64,000 nt of DNA from Kappaphycus alvarezii (lineage: Eukaryota; Rhodophyta; Florideophyceae; Gigartinales; Solieriaceae): assembly GCA_002205965.3 (NCBI GenBank), contig NADL03000492.1, forward strand, positions 124,001 through 188,000. The letters are read 5' to 3'. Below, piece after piece: positions 34,699-46,434 of this stretch (positions are counted from its first letter, which is position 1; each line of letters opens with the position of its first letter). The position numbers and the translations under genes were made by a program. The notes under the pieces are model-generated. The model made no database searches, was not told the DNA's origin, and worked only from the letters and a program-made list of their open reading frames with translations.

Positions 34699-37512
34699 CT
34701 AGTGTCGAAAGGACAAGCAAATGTACTCATATGAGTACAAATGATTGTTCGAAATTACCTAGATTTTTTAATTAAAATTATACACTGGCACACTGAATCC
34801 CTGAAAAATAACTTCCCCTAACTATAAAAGAAGTAGTTTCATCCTCATTCACAACAACCGCTGTGGCCTAGTGGGCTTCAAATAAAGAATGAACAAAGAA
34901 ATCGTGGGTCCGACTCGCTGTGCCCCACAGGAGGGCAAAAACTTCCTCCAGGAAGGTCGACATTTCTGCGACAGCCGCTACCTCAGTTTGCCTTACCACG
35001 CCCACTTGAACATGAGCAGAGGGGTTAATTCACTGATCACTCATAAAGAGGAATAACGCCATAGGTAAGTATGCTAATTCCGCAAGTCGAACGACGCGAA
35101 TCAGAAATGTAGGCGGCTATAGTCAAGAACTCAATTTTTTCATTTTTACTCATTCAACCTACATAAAATGTAAGCGTAGACAAGTAAACATCACTATAGA
35201 GTAGTATAAAAAATCTTCTAATTATGACAGAAGTGGATATCGCGTAAGTGATTTTGAAAGCAGTTACGTCCTGTCTCTGAATGGCATATCCGAACCTCTT
35301 TGTTCCGTTTCAGGCACTCAGAACAGATAAATTTAGACTTCTTGTCAGATTTGCAAATTTTGCATCTGCTTTGAAACGCCGCTTTCGTTGGGGCCCCATT
35401 GGATCCTTTGCGTCTTTTCACTGTGGGCACCAGGTGGATTCCAGTACCGCAGGCCAATGAGGGAACAGAATCCTCTGGAACGTCAATATCAGATCTGAGG
35501 AGGCCAATAGCATCAAATGAATTTTCAATGAGTTGCTCTGCAAGTTTTGCATAAAAATCTGTTTGAGACATGCAATTTCTTGCATCCATCAAACCCTTGT
35601 ATAGAAGCCATGAGTCAACGATGCAAATTGCAAGCAAAGATGTATTAACCCTCAACGATCAATCATTGACTTCGAATTTCTTCTCCAATCCAAGGTCATC
35701 CTGTCTGCATCTGTTATGCCTGTCAATCTGGGAGCACGTTTGATAATATGTGCTGACAACAGCTGGAACTGGAATTTCCATTTCCACAAGTAGCGTTTCA
35801 TTATCAGCAGATCTCCAACGAGACCTTCTGATAGGCTCTGATGGAATTGTTGTAACGGAGGTGCTGACAAAGTATCTTTTGTCTCTATCCATCCACAGAA
35901 CCGCCATCATAGAAGGGTGGCTTCCCGTCCTCGGACTTACCATACAGATATGATCTCCGCGCCTGACCAGTTCCAGCCCTGACAAAAATGACATAGGAAA
36001 CTGCCTTGTCGCATTCTTGACGACACCTGTAAACCTCAGTCCATATTCAAAAAGCGCATTTGCTGTGGCCACAGAAGCAAATGCAGAGTCTACACAGACA
36101 ATTCGATTCGAATGAAACCAAGTCTCTGTAAGGCGAAGAACAATAGCAGTACCATGAGGAAAATTTGACTCGTAACGCCGATTGCTGCTGTCAGATGCTG
36201 ACAAAACAATCTCCAAATTCAATACAATGCCACTGACACCGCAGCACGCAGTCTTGATCTCACATCCGTTTTCAGGCTTACGGTCCATGGCGACATAGTG
36301 CGGTAGTCCTTCTGACATCCAATCCCCCCCCATTCCGTACCAGCGTGACATGCTTTCATCCACGCAAACTCTCTCCGATGGCGAAAAACTTGACCTCCTA
36401 TGCCGTTTTATGGCCTCCACGAATCCGCTGACCAAAGACCATCTTCTGTCTGTGCTTTCAGTTTCAGTGTAGCGGCTGAATGTAATACATGAAACCAGTG
36501 CTTCGAAACGGTTCCTCGAAATAATTTTTCCAAAAGCCGCCAATGGAATGTATTTGGATGTAGACTGTGTACTCCAAAGTGACCTTCTGCTTGGAAACTC
36601 GAATCTGCATAGCAATATGAGAATTGCATAAAACTTTAGAATTTCACCAGCTGTTGTACGCATGTGCCCACCATTAGCTAGTTTCCGGTTTGTAGGTTCG
36701 GTAATTGTAGAAAGGTGTTCGACGGGAAACATGCAAAGGAAAAAATCATACGGTGTCTTCTCATACTCGGTATGGCCTTGTATGTACGTGTTCCCTGCTG
36801 TACCAATTACCTTCCATGGCCGATATGCCGTTGATCCATTCAACGGTAATACAACCTCTTGATTGGTCCAAATTTTTCCATGCACTTTTTTGCATACCCC
36901 TCCTACTCCGGCCATCCCATTGGCTTCTTCTTGAGGTTCTTCAACAGAAGGTTGACGATTCGGTAGCTCGACCTCAGCAGCAGTTGTCTCCATTTCATCG
37001 GACGTTGCTAGGCCACCTTCAGATGCTTCTCCTGGCTTGATGTTGACGAGTTTCAAGCTGACGCGCTTTGTCCTGTCCTGAATGGACCAGTCTGCAATGA
37101 CCGAAGTCTGACGTCTTCCGGTAGATGTGTCAACTTCGATGCTGACCACGGTTCCGTTGACGCGCTTACTTCTCCAAAGGGAACCGAATAGTCGCTTACA
37201 CTCAGCCGCTGACGTGACAAGGTTTGCGCGAGTGTTGACAAGGTTTCCGGGCTGTTGACGGGGGTCATTTGGATTCGTCGTTTTTGGTTAAATTTTTCGA
37301 TGTTGACAAACTTGTTGTGTGTTCGAATGAACAGTTGAGGAGTAAACTCCGAAGTTTTGCACGGTTGACTACCTAAGGGTTCTATTAGATATGGTGAAAA
37401 GCTAATGGTGTCATTATGTTAGTTTTTTTTGTATAAAATCTAGCCGTTAGAAATATGGACTCATATGAGTACATTTGGACTCATATGAGTACAATTGTCC
37501 TCTGGACACTAG
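34699..37512 (-). mobile_element. piggyBac-like DNA transposon
   Basis: The ends are an exact 8-bp inverted repeat, CTAGTGTC (34699-34706) and GACACTAG (37505-37512). Inside lie 16-bp units built on TCATATGA. There is one on the left (34723-34738, a perfect palindrome) and two in tandem on the right (37457-37472 and 37477-37492, 20 bp apart). The single gene runs on the minus strand. The expected TTAA duplication is not visible at these ends. Either they are subterminal to the real ends, or the lineage differs in its target. Confidence 0.7.
35218..37268 (-). pseudogene. piggyBac-like transposase (DDE_Tnp_1_7), one internal TGA
   Basis: It cuts and pastes the element through a DDD active site. 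The main frame (37149 to 35659) carries the catalytic Asp residues in VCVDESMSRWYG, IVCVDSAFASVATANAL and CSQIDRHNRCRQDD. After TGA 35659-35661 the same frame continues with LRVNTSLLAICIVDSWLLYKG. It ends in a zinc ribbon, CKICKSDKKSKFICSECLK and then CHSETGRNCFQNHLRDIH. Family alignments from memory place Trp at the stop position, so a single TGG to TGA change would explain it. Upstream, the homologous frame (CKRLFGSLWRSKRVNG) extends beyond 37149 without an in-frame ATG; an ATG at 37266-37268 lies in another frame, suggesting an amino-terminal frameshift. With so few lesions this copy is relatively young. It is probably inactive unless the stop is suppressed. Confidence 0.85.
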
Positions 37513-37551
37513 AGTCCTGGCTGCTATGGATCGCTAAAACATTCGTGTTCC

Positions 37552-38486
37552 ACCATTCATCTTCAATATGGACCAGACTGGGATGTTATTTGAAAAAATG
37601 ATTGGTAGATCTCTGAGTTAAAGGGGTTTGTGTTCCGGGAACGAAGCTATATCAAACGCCATTAAGACAAAAGGAAATCTAAAATGAGTCACGTTAATTC
37701 CGGTCGTTTCCGCTGCTGGCGAGGCATTTACTCCTGCAATTATTTTCCCCGGGAAACTTACCTATTACGGGATTGTTCGAGGGGGGTACGAAACACTGCA
37801 TAGTTTTTTGATGAGGGTATTGCTATTCCATCGACCTCTTCCAGCTGCTGATTCGGATATTGTATTCTGATTGGCCAAGTTTTTTGTTGCGGAAACTTCG
37901 TTTCTATATTCCAAGAGCCAGTATCCTTTGCTGTAAATCGACGTATATAGTGAAAAAATTCAATTTCGTACTCTGAATATAATCAAGGAGAACAATATCG
38001 CTGTTATTGCCCTTGCAGCCCACAAATCTCACTGGTCACCCCCGTTGGATGTGTCAGTGTTCGGACAGTACAAGTCCGTTTTTGCAAGAAAAATCACATA
38101 CAGTGGCTAGGATGGAGAATTGTTTGAATGCTTTCGATGTAGCAGCGTGTATCAAAAAATGCATATTATTGATACTGATTTGGTCCAAATATCTGCAGCG
38201 GGTTTTTGAAGAGTGGAATATGGAATCCTTTCACGAAGCGAGTGGATATGTCTGCATTGAATGTATTTTTGCTTCAAATAGAGCAGCAAGTGTTAGTTAT
38301 ATCGACTTGGTTTCATCATTTTTGCGTGATTCTGGTAGTTTACTGAGGGAGGCTTCTGTACAGAAAAAAGCTCGCATTCGTATTGATACCAGTGCAGGAG
38401 GCAATTTGACAATGGAAGTTGTATTGAATGCTCTTCATAAGAGAGAGAGAAAATTTTTGGGTTATTTTAATGCATGGAAGATGTGA
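37552..38486 (+). pseudogene. pogo/Tigger-like (DDE_1) transposase relic
   Basis: The plus-strand frame begins FIFNMDQTGMLFEK, with the first catalytic Asp of the DDE_1 superfamily. It continues with VTLIPVVSAAGEAFTPAII and then FPGKLTYYG, and later reaches AHKSHWSPPLDVSVFGQYKS, the conserved block near the end of the domain. A frameshift near 38090 moves the frame to ENCLNAFDVAACIKK, followed by SYIDLVSSF and RIRIDTSAGG, which end at TGA 38486. Several stops interrupt the middle, and the DNA-binding amino-terminal half is absent. It starts only 40 bp from the right end of the piggyBac-like element. Confidence 0.7.
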
Positions 38487-41400
38487 TCGGTTATATCCAC
38501 GCGGCTAATGCGTTATGTGGAATAAGTCGTCGCTGATGGGTAACACTACAGTACAGTACATGACCTTCCTTACAGAGCCGGCTCAATGCCGGCGAGCAGG
38601 CATGCCGCGTTGGACATGACGGCCGCAGCAGCGTGCCTTTCATAAGAGAGAAGCAGATATACGGGCAAAGCGGGGTAGAAAGGAGCATGCGGACGAATGT
38701 GATGAAGCGGCTACCTACCGAGAACCTCTAAAAGATCTGCAAAGGCTCTTTGCACTCTCAGACAGACTTAGTTCTTTGCGAAATAAGTTGAATCGTAGTA
38801 GGAACTCGAGAGGAGCTCGAAAAACTCTCATGGTCCGACAGAGACGTCTTGGTATTTCTCAAAAAAAAATTTAATTTTTGTTGTTCTTTTATGGGCCACG
38901 GCGCATCTCACATTAGTTGATCCTCGATTAGGAATCAATTAAGCAGTTTTCTGATTGCTCTCTCTAGTAGAAGATCTTTACGATCAGCAGATTGTTTTGC
39001 CGTCATTGGGTGGGCGGCTAGGTTGTCTCAGAAAAGCACTTAGAACGGTCAGAAGAAATGGTATATTGGCTGAGATATAGCCATATTGGATGGAAATTTT
39101 CCCAAAAAATGTAATTGTCGAATTAGGTGCAAGCCCGAGTCGGAGAGGTCTCCGTTTGCCATGTGGTCGACCAATTTTGTCAATATTCCGATGGTGGTGA
39201 AACAAGCCTCTGGGTTAAGAGCGATTTTGGCAAGCAGGTGGAACCACCGCGAGGGTGTCCGTTCCGGGCCCGGCTTGGTGTCCCTTGGAATCAAACTCGA
39301 AACCTGCGCAACAGTGGCTTCAGTGAGTTCACGGGTATTTGGACGCGGGTAAGTATGGTCGCAGTCGGGATATGACTGGCATCAGACTTCAGCGACGGAA
39401 AAAGCTCTTGAGGGCGCAAAGAACAGTTGCACACGATTTTTGTTAAATAATTATGGAAGCAACAAGCGGAGTACGCATGTCATCGGTTATAGAAGGCGGC
39501 AGTAGGTCGGTATCGGTCAACGGGACGACTGGGGAGAGTGGTGCGGGTGTGGCGCTATGTCAGCACTGCCTGGGTAGCGAGTAGATTGAGATCCGCCATT
39601 GGGGAGGGCATTAAGGCTCGCATGCCGCAAACAAATGGGCTATCTTATCTAGACGGAAGGATGTGGGGCGTAGATTCTCTTCCATTACTTTGTCGGGATG
39701 TCGATAGCGTCGATTGTGGTTTTTTGAGGTACTTTGGGATGGATTCATACAGAGGCACCCAGTAGCTAAGAAGAAATTCATTAACGTTTTAGTTTCTGTA
39801 TCTAGTTCAGTGTCGCTGTTACGCTGTCTGGCCCGAATATCATGTCACGGTGTAAGGATATGAAACACTGTGAAACACTTAACACTCATTGCGCATGTAT
39901 ATTATCAAAGTTGTAGGCTTTGGCCTCGGAGACGTCGGGTTTCACAAGTCGAAATAGGTGCTGGAGTCTGCATACGGGTGCGGTTACGCAATTAAGGTAG
40001 AGACTGTTCCGTGCACCTAGATTAGACTCGATTAAACTCATTGCAAGCCGCCAGCTGTCAGTTCAGAGCTCAAAGAGGCATCGACTAGCAGAATTATCTC
40101 CCCTCCTACCATACCCACTACACCCGCATTATAATGCTCACTATAACTCCACCTATTCCTCCGGAATCGCAATACTGGCGCCTCTTTCCGCTATCCTTTC
40201 GAGCTATACGCGCCTGAAAGTCGGTATAGCTTTAAGTCAGGAAAATACTACGTGACTCAGTCCATCAATTGGGAATTAAGGGGGAAGAGTAACGGTTGGT
40301 TGCATCATAACAATATTTCCTCTATGGATCGGTCATAGGATGTATATTAAGAAAAGATCGAGGATTTTAACGAGATAACAGTGTTTCTAAAGCTAGTCTG
40401 CCTGTTTGACGTGGATAATAAGGTATATAGACCAGAGTGCTGCTGATTGGACTCAGTTATGAGCGAGTCGCTTCAAATTCGCTGAGACTTAGTTTCACTT
40501 TCACTGTTGACGCTAGACAGGTCCGCACGGGTTTTTAGGCCTCAGATTGAATTTAAGCCAATGTACAGAAATAAGCAGGTGCGATGGAATGCCTCTTGCA
40601 CACGGCTGAGGGCATCATTTCCGATCAACTTAATGAAAATAAGCAGAAATGACTTCCTATAGCAAAGTAATACCAAGAAAGGCTTCATTTTCTCGGTATT
40701 TTCTGCGGAGGACGTTAATGATCCTTACAAGTTACGGAATGGTTTATAGCGGCGAATTGAAAGCTAGGACCGAATAATTGATGTTATTACAAAGAGAACG
40801 ACGTTCAGTTGTCGGCGGTCAATTAAGAACAGTGCTTTGGGTGTGCGGGGTCCACGTAATGACAGGTTTTGGTTCATTGCTCAGCAAAACCAAAAAACAG
40901 AAATAAGTAAAGGGTGAGATGAAACCTGTAATATGAAGTGAAAAATTCAGCGACATTAGGTTGAGGTGGACTGGGCAGAAAATAACAAAAAAGCCCCTCG
41001 AATACATTTTACAAAGAAAATAAAGGATTACAGATTCAACAGGGACTCTAAAAGGGAGATTGAGGTACACAACACTTACTAGTCGACTTCAACGTTCGCT
41101 TATGCGCCAAATGGGCCTATTCTCCTGCGTTATTCGTACGAGGCCTCACTGAGGGAATTTTTGTCAATTCAAAGTGTCTTTTTGCGCCTATATCGTGCTT
41201 GAAGGGCCCCAAAGGCTAGCAAATACAAGTGATGGTGCTCATCGGAAGCAACTACGATTGATGAGGTATTGAAAGAGATATATATGCGCGAAAATACCTC
41301 TGCTATCAGGCATGTAGTCGACGCTCCTTCGAAAAGATGTTTGTAGCGATAGAAATATTTTTTGACAGAGACTGTTCCCAGGTGGCTCTTGGACCTAATT

Positions 41401-41790
41401 TTGTACTCTTTGTAGCTACGTTTATCTTTTTGACAATTTACTTCGCTCTACAGATTGAATTCGGCGCCTATACCAAAATTCTATTCTATTCAATCGCACA
41501 TGTCCTCCATAAATCCGTGAAGGCGGTTGCGATAAAGAATACTGGGCTATCCAACACAATAGTATTCTGAGGGGAAGAAATTGAATAATATATTTCCGCA
41601 ACAAGCTAAAGAAGGTTTCCGCGATGTCATTTTAGGTGCAGCCTGGTATTGATGAGCATGCAAAGAGCACAAAGGGGATTAGAAGGAACTTATTTTCCAA
41701 TGTACAACTTAGAGATTGGGTCAACAAAGGCGATCGAGTATGTATTAAAGGTCTTCTTTATCAGAACGTTCAACATCCTTCGATACTGTG
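38487..41790. other. Unassigned interval between the pogo relic and the gypsy element
   Basis: No gene is recognised. A basic coding-like stretch at about 38620-38870 (EPLKDLQRLFALSDRL) may be the tail of the pogo relic. Open stretches at 39049-39375 and 41337-41570 have no family motif. The first 50 bp contain TACAGTACA words. Confidence 0.4.
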
Positions 41791-41795
41791 GAATG
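41791..41795 (+). repeat. Target-site duplication, left copy (GAATG)
   Basis: GAATG directly precedes the 5' LTR and is repeated exactly after the 3' LTR at 47697-47701. Five bases is the usual size for Ty3/gypsy insertions. Confidence 0.9.
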
Positions 41796-42462
41796 TGATA
41801 TAATGAAAATTGTAGATATTCCTTGGCATGCTGCGCTGGCTGAGCTGGCTGCGCTAGCTGAGCTGGCTGCGCTGGCTGAGCTGGCTGCGCTGGCTCAGTT
41901 GGCATGCTGCGCTGGCCGAGTTGGCATGCTGTGCTGGCTGAGTTGGCATGCTGCGCTGGCTGAGTTGGCACTGTACTTACAATTATATTTTTAATTATTT
42001 TTAGGGGGATGCTTTGCACTGTACTGTGGCGGTGCAGATTTGGCACATAGGTACTGTATAGGTGCTACAGAATGTGAGGGTTGAAAACTCTATATAAGGG
42101 GCTGTTTGCATGAAATGGTAGGACTACTTGGGAGCGAGCATACCCGAGCGGGGCGCTCAACAAGTTAAGTCAAACACAAAGCATAAAGGAAGTTGGCAGA
42201 CAGCTTCAAGCTCAGTCCCAAATAGTTAGGAAGTTGAGAGTCAACTTCAGACCCAAGAAGCATTTATTTTACCCTAGTCACTAAGCATAGGTGGTAGACC
42301 CTGCCCCTTCCATACTTGCTTGTAGCTCATTCAACTGTCGTCCCTATACACTCCTTTTCGTTCGTTCAACTATACCACGGTAGCACTTTTGTCGCTTGCA
42401 ACACCTCCTTCTTGGGGTGGTTGATTCTTAATATCTCTTCTCCCGACGATTTACCGCTATCA
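41796..42462 (+). repeat. 5' LTR of the gypsy element
   Basis: 667 bp, TG...CA. It contains a TATA box (TATATAAG, 42091-42098) and, in the presumed U3, a minisatellite of 22- and 18-bp units (41823-41970). Confidence 0.95.
41823..41970 (+). repeat. Minisatellite in LTR U3 (22/18-bp units)
   Basis: Unit order is 22, 18, 18, 18, 22, 22, 22 bp, then TTGGCA. All units share a GCTGCGCTGGCTGAG-like core. They differ in whether they start with CTG or with TTGGCATG. The same array is in the 3' LTR at 47057-47204. It sits upstream of the TATA box, where it could hold repeated protein-binding sites. Confidence 0.9.
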
Positions 42463-42464
42463 TT

Positions 42465-42482
42465 TGGTACTCTTGTGGAGGG
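42465..42482 (+). other. Candidate primer-binding site
   Basis: TGGTACTCTTGTGGAGGG begins two bases after the 5' LTR, as expected for a tRNA primer site beginning TGG. I could not assign the complementary tRNA. Confidence 0.4.
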
Positions 42483-42551
42483 GGTTGCACCCGAGGTTTT
42501 CGAGTTGAGCAGTCTTAGGGAACCATTCGAGGGGATTTCTTTTCTGTAATC

Positions 42552-44450
42552 ATGGATCTCAACGCTGCTCGTATAACGTTCACAGGGGGCAAGAATGAAG
42601 ACGTTGAGGAGTTTCTCTATACATATGTCAACGTTGTGATGCGTGAGAAGAGCGATGAAGAGAAGGCCGAAAGTATCTTCGCCTATCTTCATGGTGACGC
42701 AAAGCACAAATATAAGGCCAAGTTTATCAACGGGTGGTCTCTTAACGGGAATGGGCGTAACTTCGGTGAGGTATGTGAGTGGCTTGTGAAAGAATATGCT
42801 AAATAGGTAGAACCAGATGAGATGATTCGTACCGCCATAGAGGCCCGGCTCAACTTCGACGATTTGTTAAGCTCATTGGTATACTTGTGTGATCTCTATG
42901 AAAAGGCTGGGTTCAACGCCCAAGCCAAGTACGGAATGCTGCGTAAGGCGGCGATGGGGGATAAGCGGCTCTCCGATTTCCTCCTCATCAAGGGCCCTCA
43001 CACTTTTAATGAACTGAAGGGTACCATAGTAGAATTTGTCAAAAATTCGGAGACGTTTCAGTCACTGAGTGAGGTACCGAGGGAAACCCGCACATCGATG
43101 TCTATCGTACATCCTGAAAAGAATTATCAAAGGCCGGCTACTAGCGCAGCAGCATTGGAATCAGTAAGGAGCGATGTCAAAAACTTGGAAGAAAGGTTGG
43201 AAACCCGATTCGATAATCGACTTGACATGATAACCTCGCAGTTGGAAAGCCTTACTCTTACCATTAAGAAGAACCAGTCTGGGGCCCCCAAGGCCGCAGA
43301 AGTCTGTTCCTACTGTCACAAGCCTGGACACTTTGCAAATAGGTGTCCTGATAATCCACATAGAAACACTCGTTGTGGAAAGTGCGGTCGATATGGGCAT
43401 CATGAAAGTAACTGCTGGTCTAAAGACAACAGAAGAGCAAATTTATCGGAAGCAAGGAGTGAGTCAGGATCAGAGGTGAAAATTTTACAAAAGAGAAGGG
43501 ATCAAAGGTTGACGGATGCCGGTAACGTATCCATCGCTGAAGAGATTAGTCAAGTCAATGTGACAAAAAGGGATGGGGAAGGGAACATTTTATCGAAGAA
43601 ACCTAGGCTAGATTATGGAATGCTGGAACATATCCCAGCACCTGTACCTCCTCGAACCAAGAGGTCTGATCAAGTTGTTCCAGGAGTTGGAGTCACTCCG
43701 GCCAAGAAGACGAAAAAGAGTAAGAAATTTAAGAATATCCCAAAGGACGTACTAGAATATGTGAAGAAGTACAATTTGGTGGCTGAGCTTGCATCAGCCC
43801 CAACTGGGATAACGTTTGGTCAACTCTTGAGGGGCGACGCAGAGGACGCGAGAAAAGAACTCAAAAAAATTATCAGGTCTAATAAGTCCGCTAAGGGTAA
43901 GAAACTGTTTCTTCAATTGGCCTCGACAGCACCAAGACGTCTTAAACTAGTACCAGTCAAAGTATTGGGAATGCAAACCCAAGCTCTCTTCGATTCGGGT
44001 GCTGTTCCAAACCTCATTTCAGAAACTTTGGTGACAGATCTAGGTCTCGACATTATTCCAACGACTCGAAAAATAACTGTAGCGGATGGAACCGTCTCAA
44101 AATGCATGGGCACTGTTGACAATGTTTCCGTGTTCTTTGGGGACTCTAAAGTTGATGTAGACTTTCTTGTCATGCCTGATCTCCCTTTCAATGCAATCAT
44201 TGGCTGCCCTACCATGGAAAGACTAGGGACATGCATTGACTTGGGCAACCAAATCGTTTCAGTTAATGTTGACGGCAGAACCGTGCAGATGCCCCTGGAT
44301 TTCGACAAAAGCACACATCCGGTAGATTTGAAAGAAACGGACAGTGAAGATTTCACTTCTAGCTATGACAGCGAAGATTTCGAACCAACTAACACTTTCG
44401 GAAGTGCAAAAGGGTACCCTTGGGGGGATACTGAACATGGCATGGGATGA
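42552..44450 (+). pseudogene. gag: gag-protease of the gypsy element, interrupted by TAG
   Basis: The frame starts at ATG 42552 and encodes a capsid region (ITFTGGKNEDVEEFLYTYVN). It meets TAG at 42804-42806 and is open again in the same frame to TGA 44450. After the capsid come two CCHC zinc knuckles of the nucleocapsid (CSYCHKPGHFANRC and CGKCGRYGHHESNC, around 43310-43420). A basic linker follows, then a retropepsin-like protease with the active-site loop LFDSGAVPNLIS and the flap-side AIIGCPT. Gag would package the RNA and the protease would mature the polyprotein. The protease shares the gag frame, while the RT lies in the +1 frame. The single TAG would truncate Gag after 84 residues unless it is read through. 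Confidence 0.9.
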
Positions 44451-46434
44451 TTATGATTCTGGGTTTGAAACGGATGAAGACTGGAATTCTAGGGTAGGTG
44501 TGACACCTGAATGTGTTTCTTTTTGCGATAATATCGAATCAAAGGACGGAATTCGGAGCATGAAAGAAGATTACAATTGCAAGGAAAACAGGAATATATC
44601 GGATTCCATATCTGAAGATGTGAGCACGCCGGAAGAAGTCCTTCAAAATTTGGAGGGAGAGGCTCGAGAAAAAGACCGGCGCCAAATGGCAGAAATTCAA
44701 GAAAAAGTACAGCACCTTCCCGCCCCCGCCTCAATGAAAATATCCGATATTTTAACATCTTCCGAAGTAATTGCATGGAGCGCTTCCGATCTAAGACAAG
44801 CAAGTGTACCGGTCACTCACTCATTTGAACTTACCGATACTCAACCAATTTACCATAGGCCTAGACGTCAACCGCCAAAATATGACCAATTTATCTCAGA
44901 GAATGTTACAAGTATGCTGGAAAATGATATTATTCGGCCAGTTTCATCCCCATGGTCATTTCCAGTTGTGATAGCACCAAAAAAAGATGGAAAACTTCGC
45001 TTTTGCGTCGATTACAGACAGCTGAACCAGAGAATGATACCCGATCGATTTCCGATTCCAAACATGGAAGAAATCCTCGAGGACTTGAAGGACGGGAGAT
45101 ACTTCACCTCAATTGATTTTTACACTGGTTATTGGCAGATTCCATTAGATGAAAAATGTAAGGAAATAACAACTTTTACCAGCAAAGCCGGTACATTCAG
45201 GTTCGAAGTGATGCCTTTTGGTCTCATGAATGCCCCAGCTACATTCCAAAGAATGATGAACGAGGTTTTGAAAGGACTTCCATTTGCAAGAGTTTATATC
45301 GATGATGTGGTGATATTCTCAAAAACCTTGGATCAGCACATATCGCATGTCAAGACTGTGGTGGAGAGAATAGATGCGTACAGCCTGAAAATTAAGTTAA
45401 GCAAATGCTTCTTTGCGAAAACGTCTATCCAATTACTCGGTCATATCGTCGATCAAGAGGGAATTAAAGTGGATCCAGAGAAAACGAAAAAAATCAAGTT
45501 GGCACCCAGACCCGCTTCAAAGACGGAGGTTCGAAGCTTCTTAGGACTGGCCTCATATTACAGAAGATTTATCAAAGATTTCGCCAAAACTACAGCACCG
45601 TTACATGCCAGCACTACGAAGAACGGAAAATTTTACTGGAACAAGGAAATGCAGACTGCATTTGAGGAGCTTAAAGATAAGCTATGTGTCCCCCCAGTGC
45701 TCATGTATCCAGATTTCAAGAGACCATTTGTTGTGGAGACATATGCCTTAGAACGGTCTTTGGGTGCCATTTTGTCCCAAAAAGACGAAAACGGAAGACT
45801 ACACCCTGTTCAATTCGCAAGTCGCACTCTGAATGATGCGGAAAAGAGATACTCAGTCTGCGAGAAAGAAGCGCTAGCTGTTGTCTTCGCACTGAAAAAG
45901 TTTCGTGTTTACCTTTTATCACTCGAGAAATTTGTCTTGATAACTGATCACCAGGCACTTAAGACAGCATTCCAAAAGAAAGATGTACATCACCGCTTGG
46001 CCCGATGGCTCGACATTTTCGCAGAATATCGGTTTGAAATTGTGTATAGACCCGGACGCAATAATCAGCCTGCCGATTACCTATCCCGCTTGAGGGATCC
46101 ACTGAGTCCAAATGAAAAGGCTTCCGAGGACATCGTCGGAGTTGCTGTGATGCAGGCGCCGAACGAAACAAAGTACGAAGCTAATATTTACGGACTTATT
46201 AAGTTCTTGGATGGACTAGAAATGAGAAAGGTTAATCTGGAACATAGAAATTGGGTACGCAGGAATCAAAAGGCTTTTACATTGTGGAATGGGAAACTCT
46301 TCCGGCACACTAAAGCCGGTCCCCGACTAGTGGCCCCTTTGAAAGAAAGAATGAAGATCTTGAGGACTTTCCATGATGAGCTACGGCATTGGGATCTCGA
46401 AACAACCAAAACATTCGTAACTGAGAGATTCTAG
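44332..46434 (+). pseudogene. pol: RT-RNase H of the gypsy element
   Basis: This frame is +1 relative to gag-protease and overlaps it over 44332-44450, so the parent element probably used a programmed frameshift. The reverse transcriptase is complete: FCVDYRQLN, TSIDFYTGYWQIPLD, MPFGLMNAPATFQRMMN and the catalytic VYIDDVVIFS, then FLGLASYYRRFIKDF. RNase H follows with EKEALAVVFALKKF (Glu) and LITDHQAL (Asp). The first expected Asp is Tyr (VVETYALERSLGAIL, where family members have an ETDAS-like motif), which should abolish RNase H. The frame ends at TAG 46432-46434, between the two histidines and the cysteines of the integrase zinc finger. Confidence 0.9.

Noticed and set aside
35659-35661. 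Possible TGA-to-Trp nuclear code
   Set aside because: TAA and TAG interrupt other relics equally, and intact genes give no case where TGA must be sense. Ordinary decay explains it.
41690-42046. Pro-Ala-Gln repeat protein in the gypsy LTR, both strands
   Set aside because: It is a translation of the LTR minisatellite. The same artefact appears in the 3' LTR, and the 22-bp units would not keep a frame.
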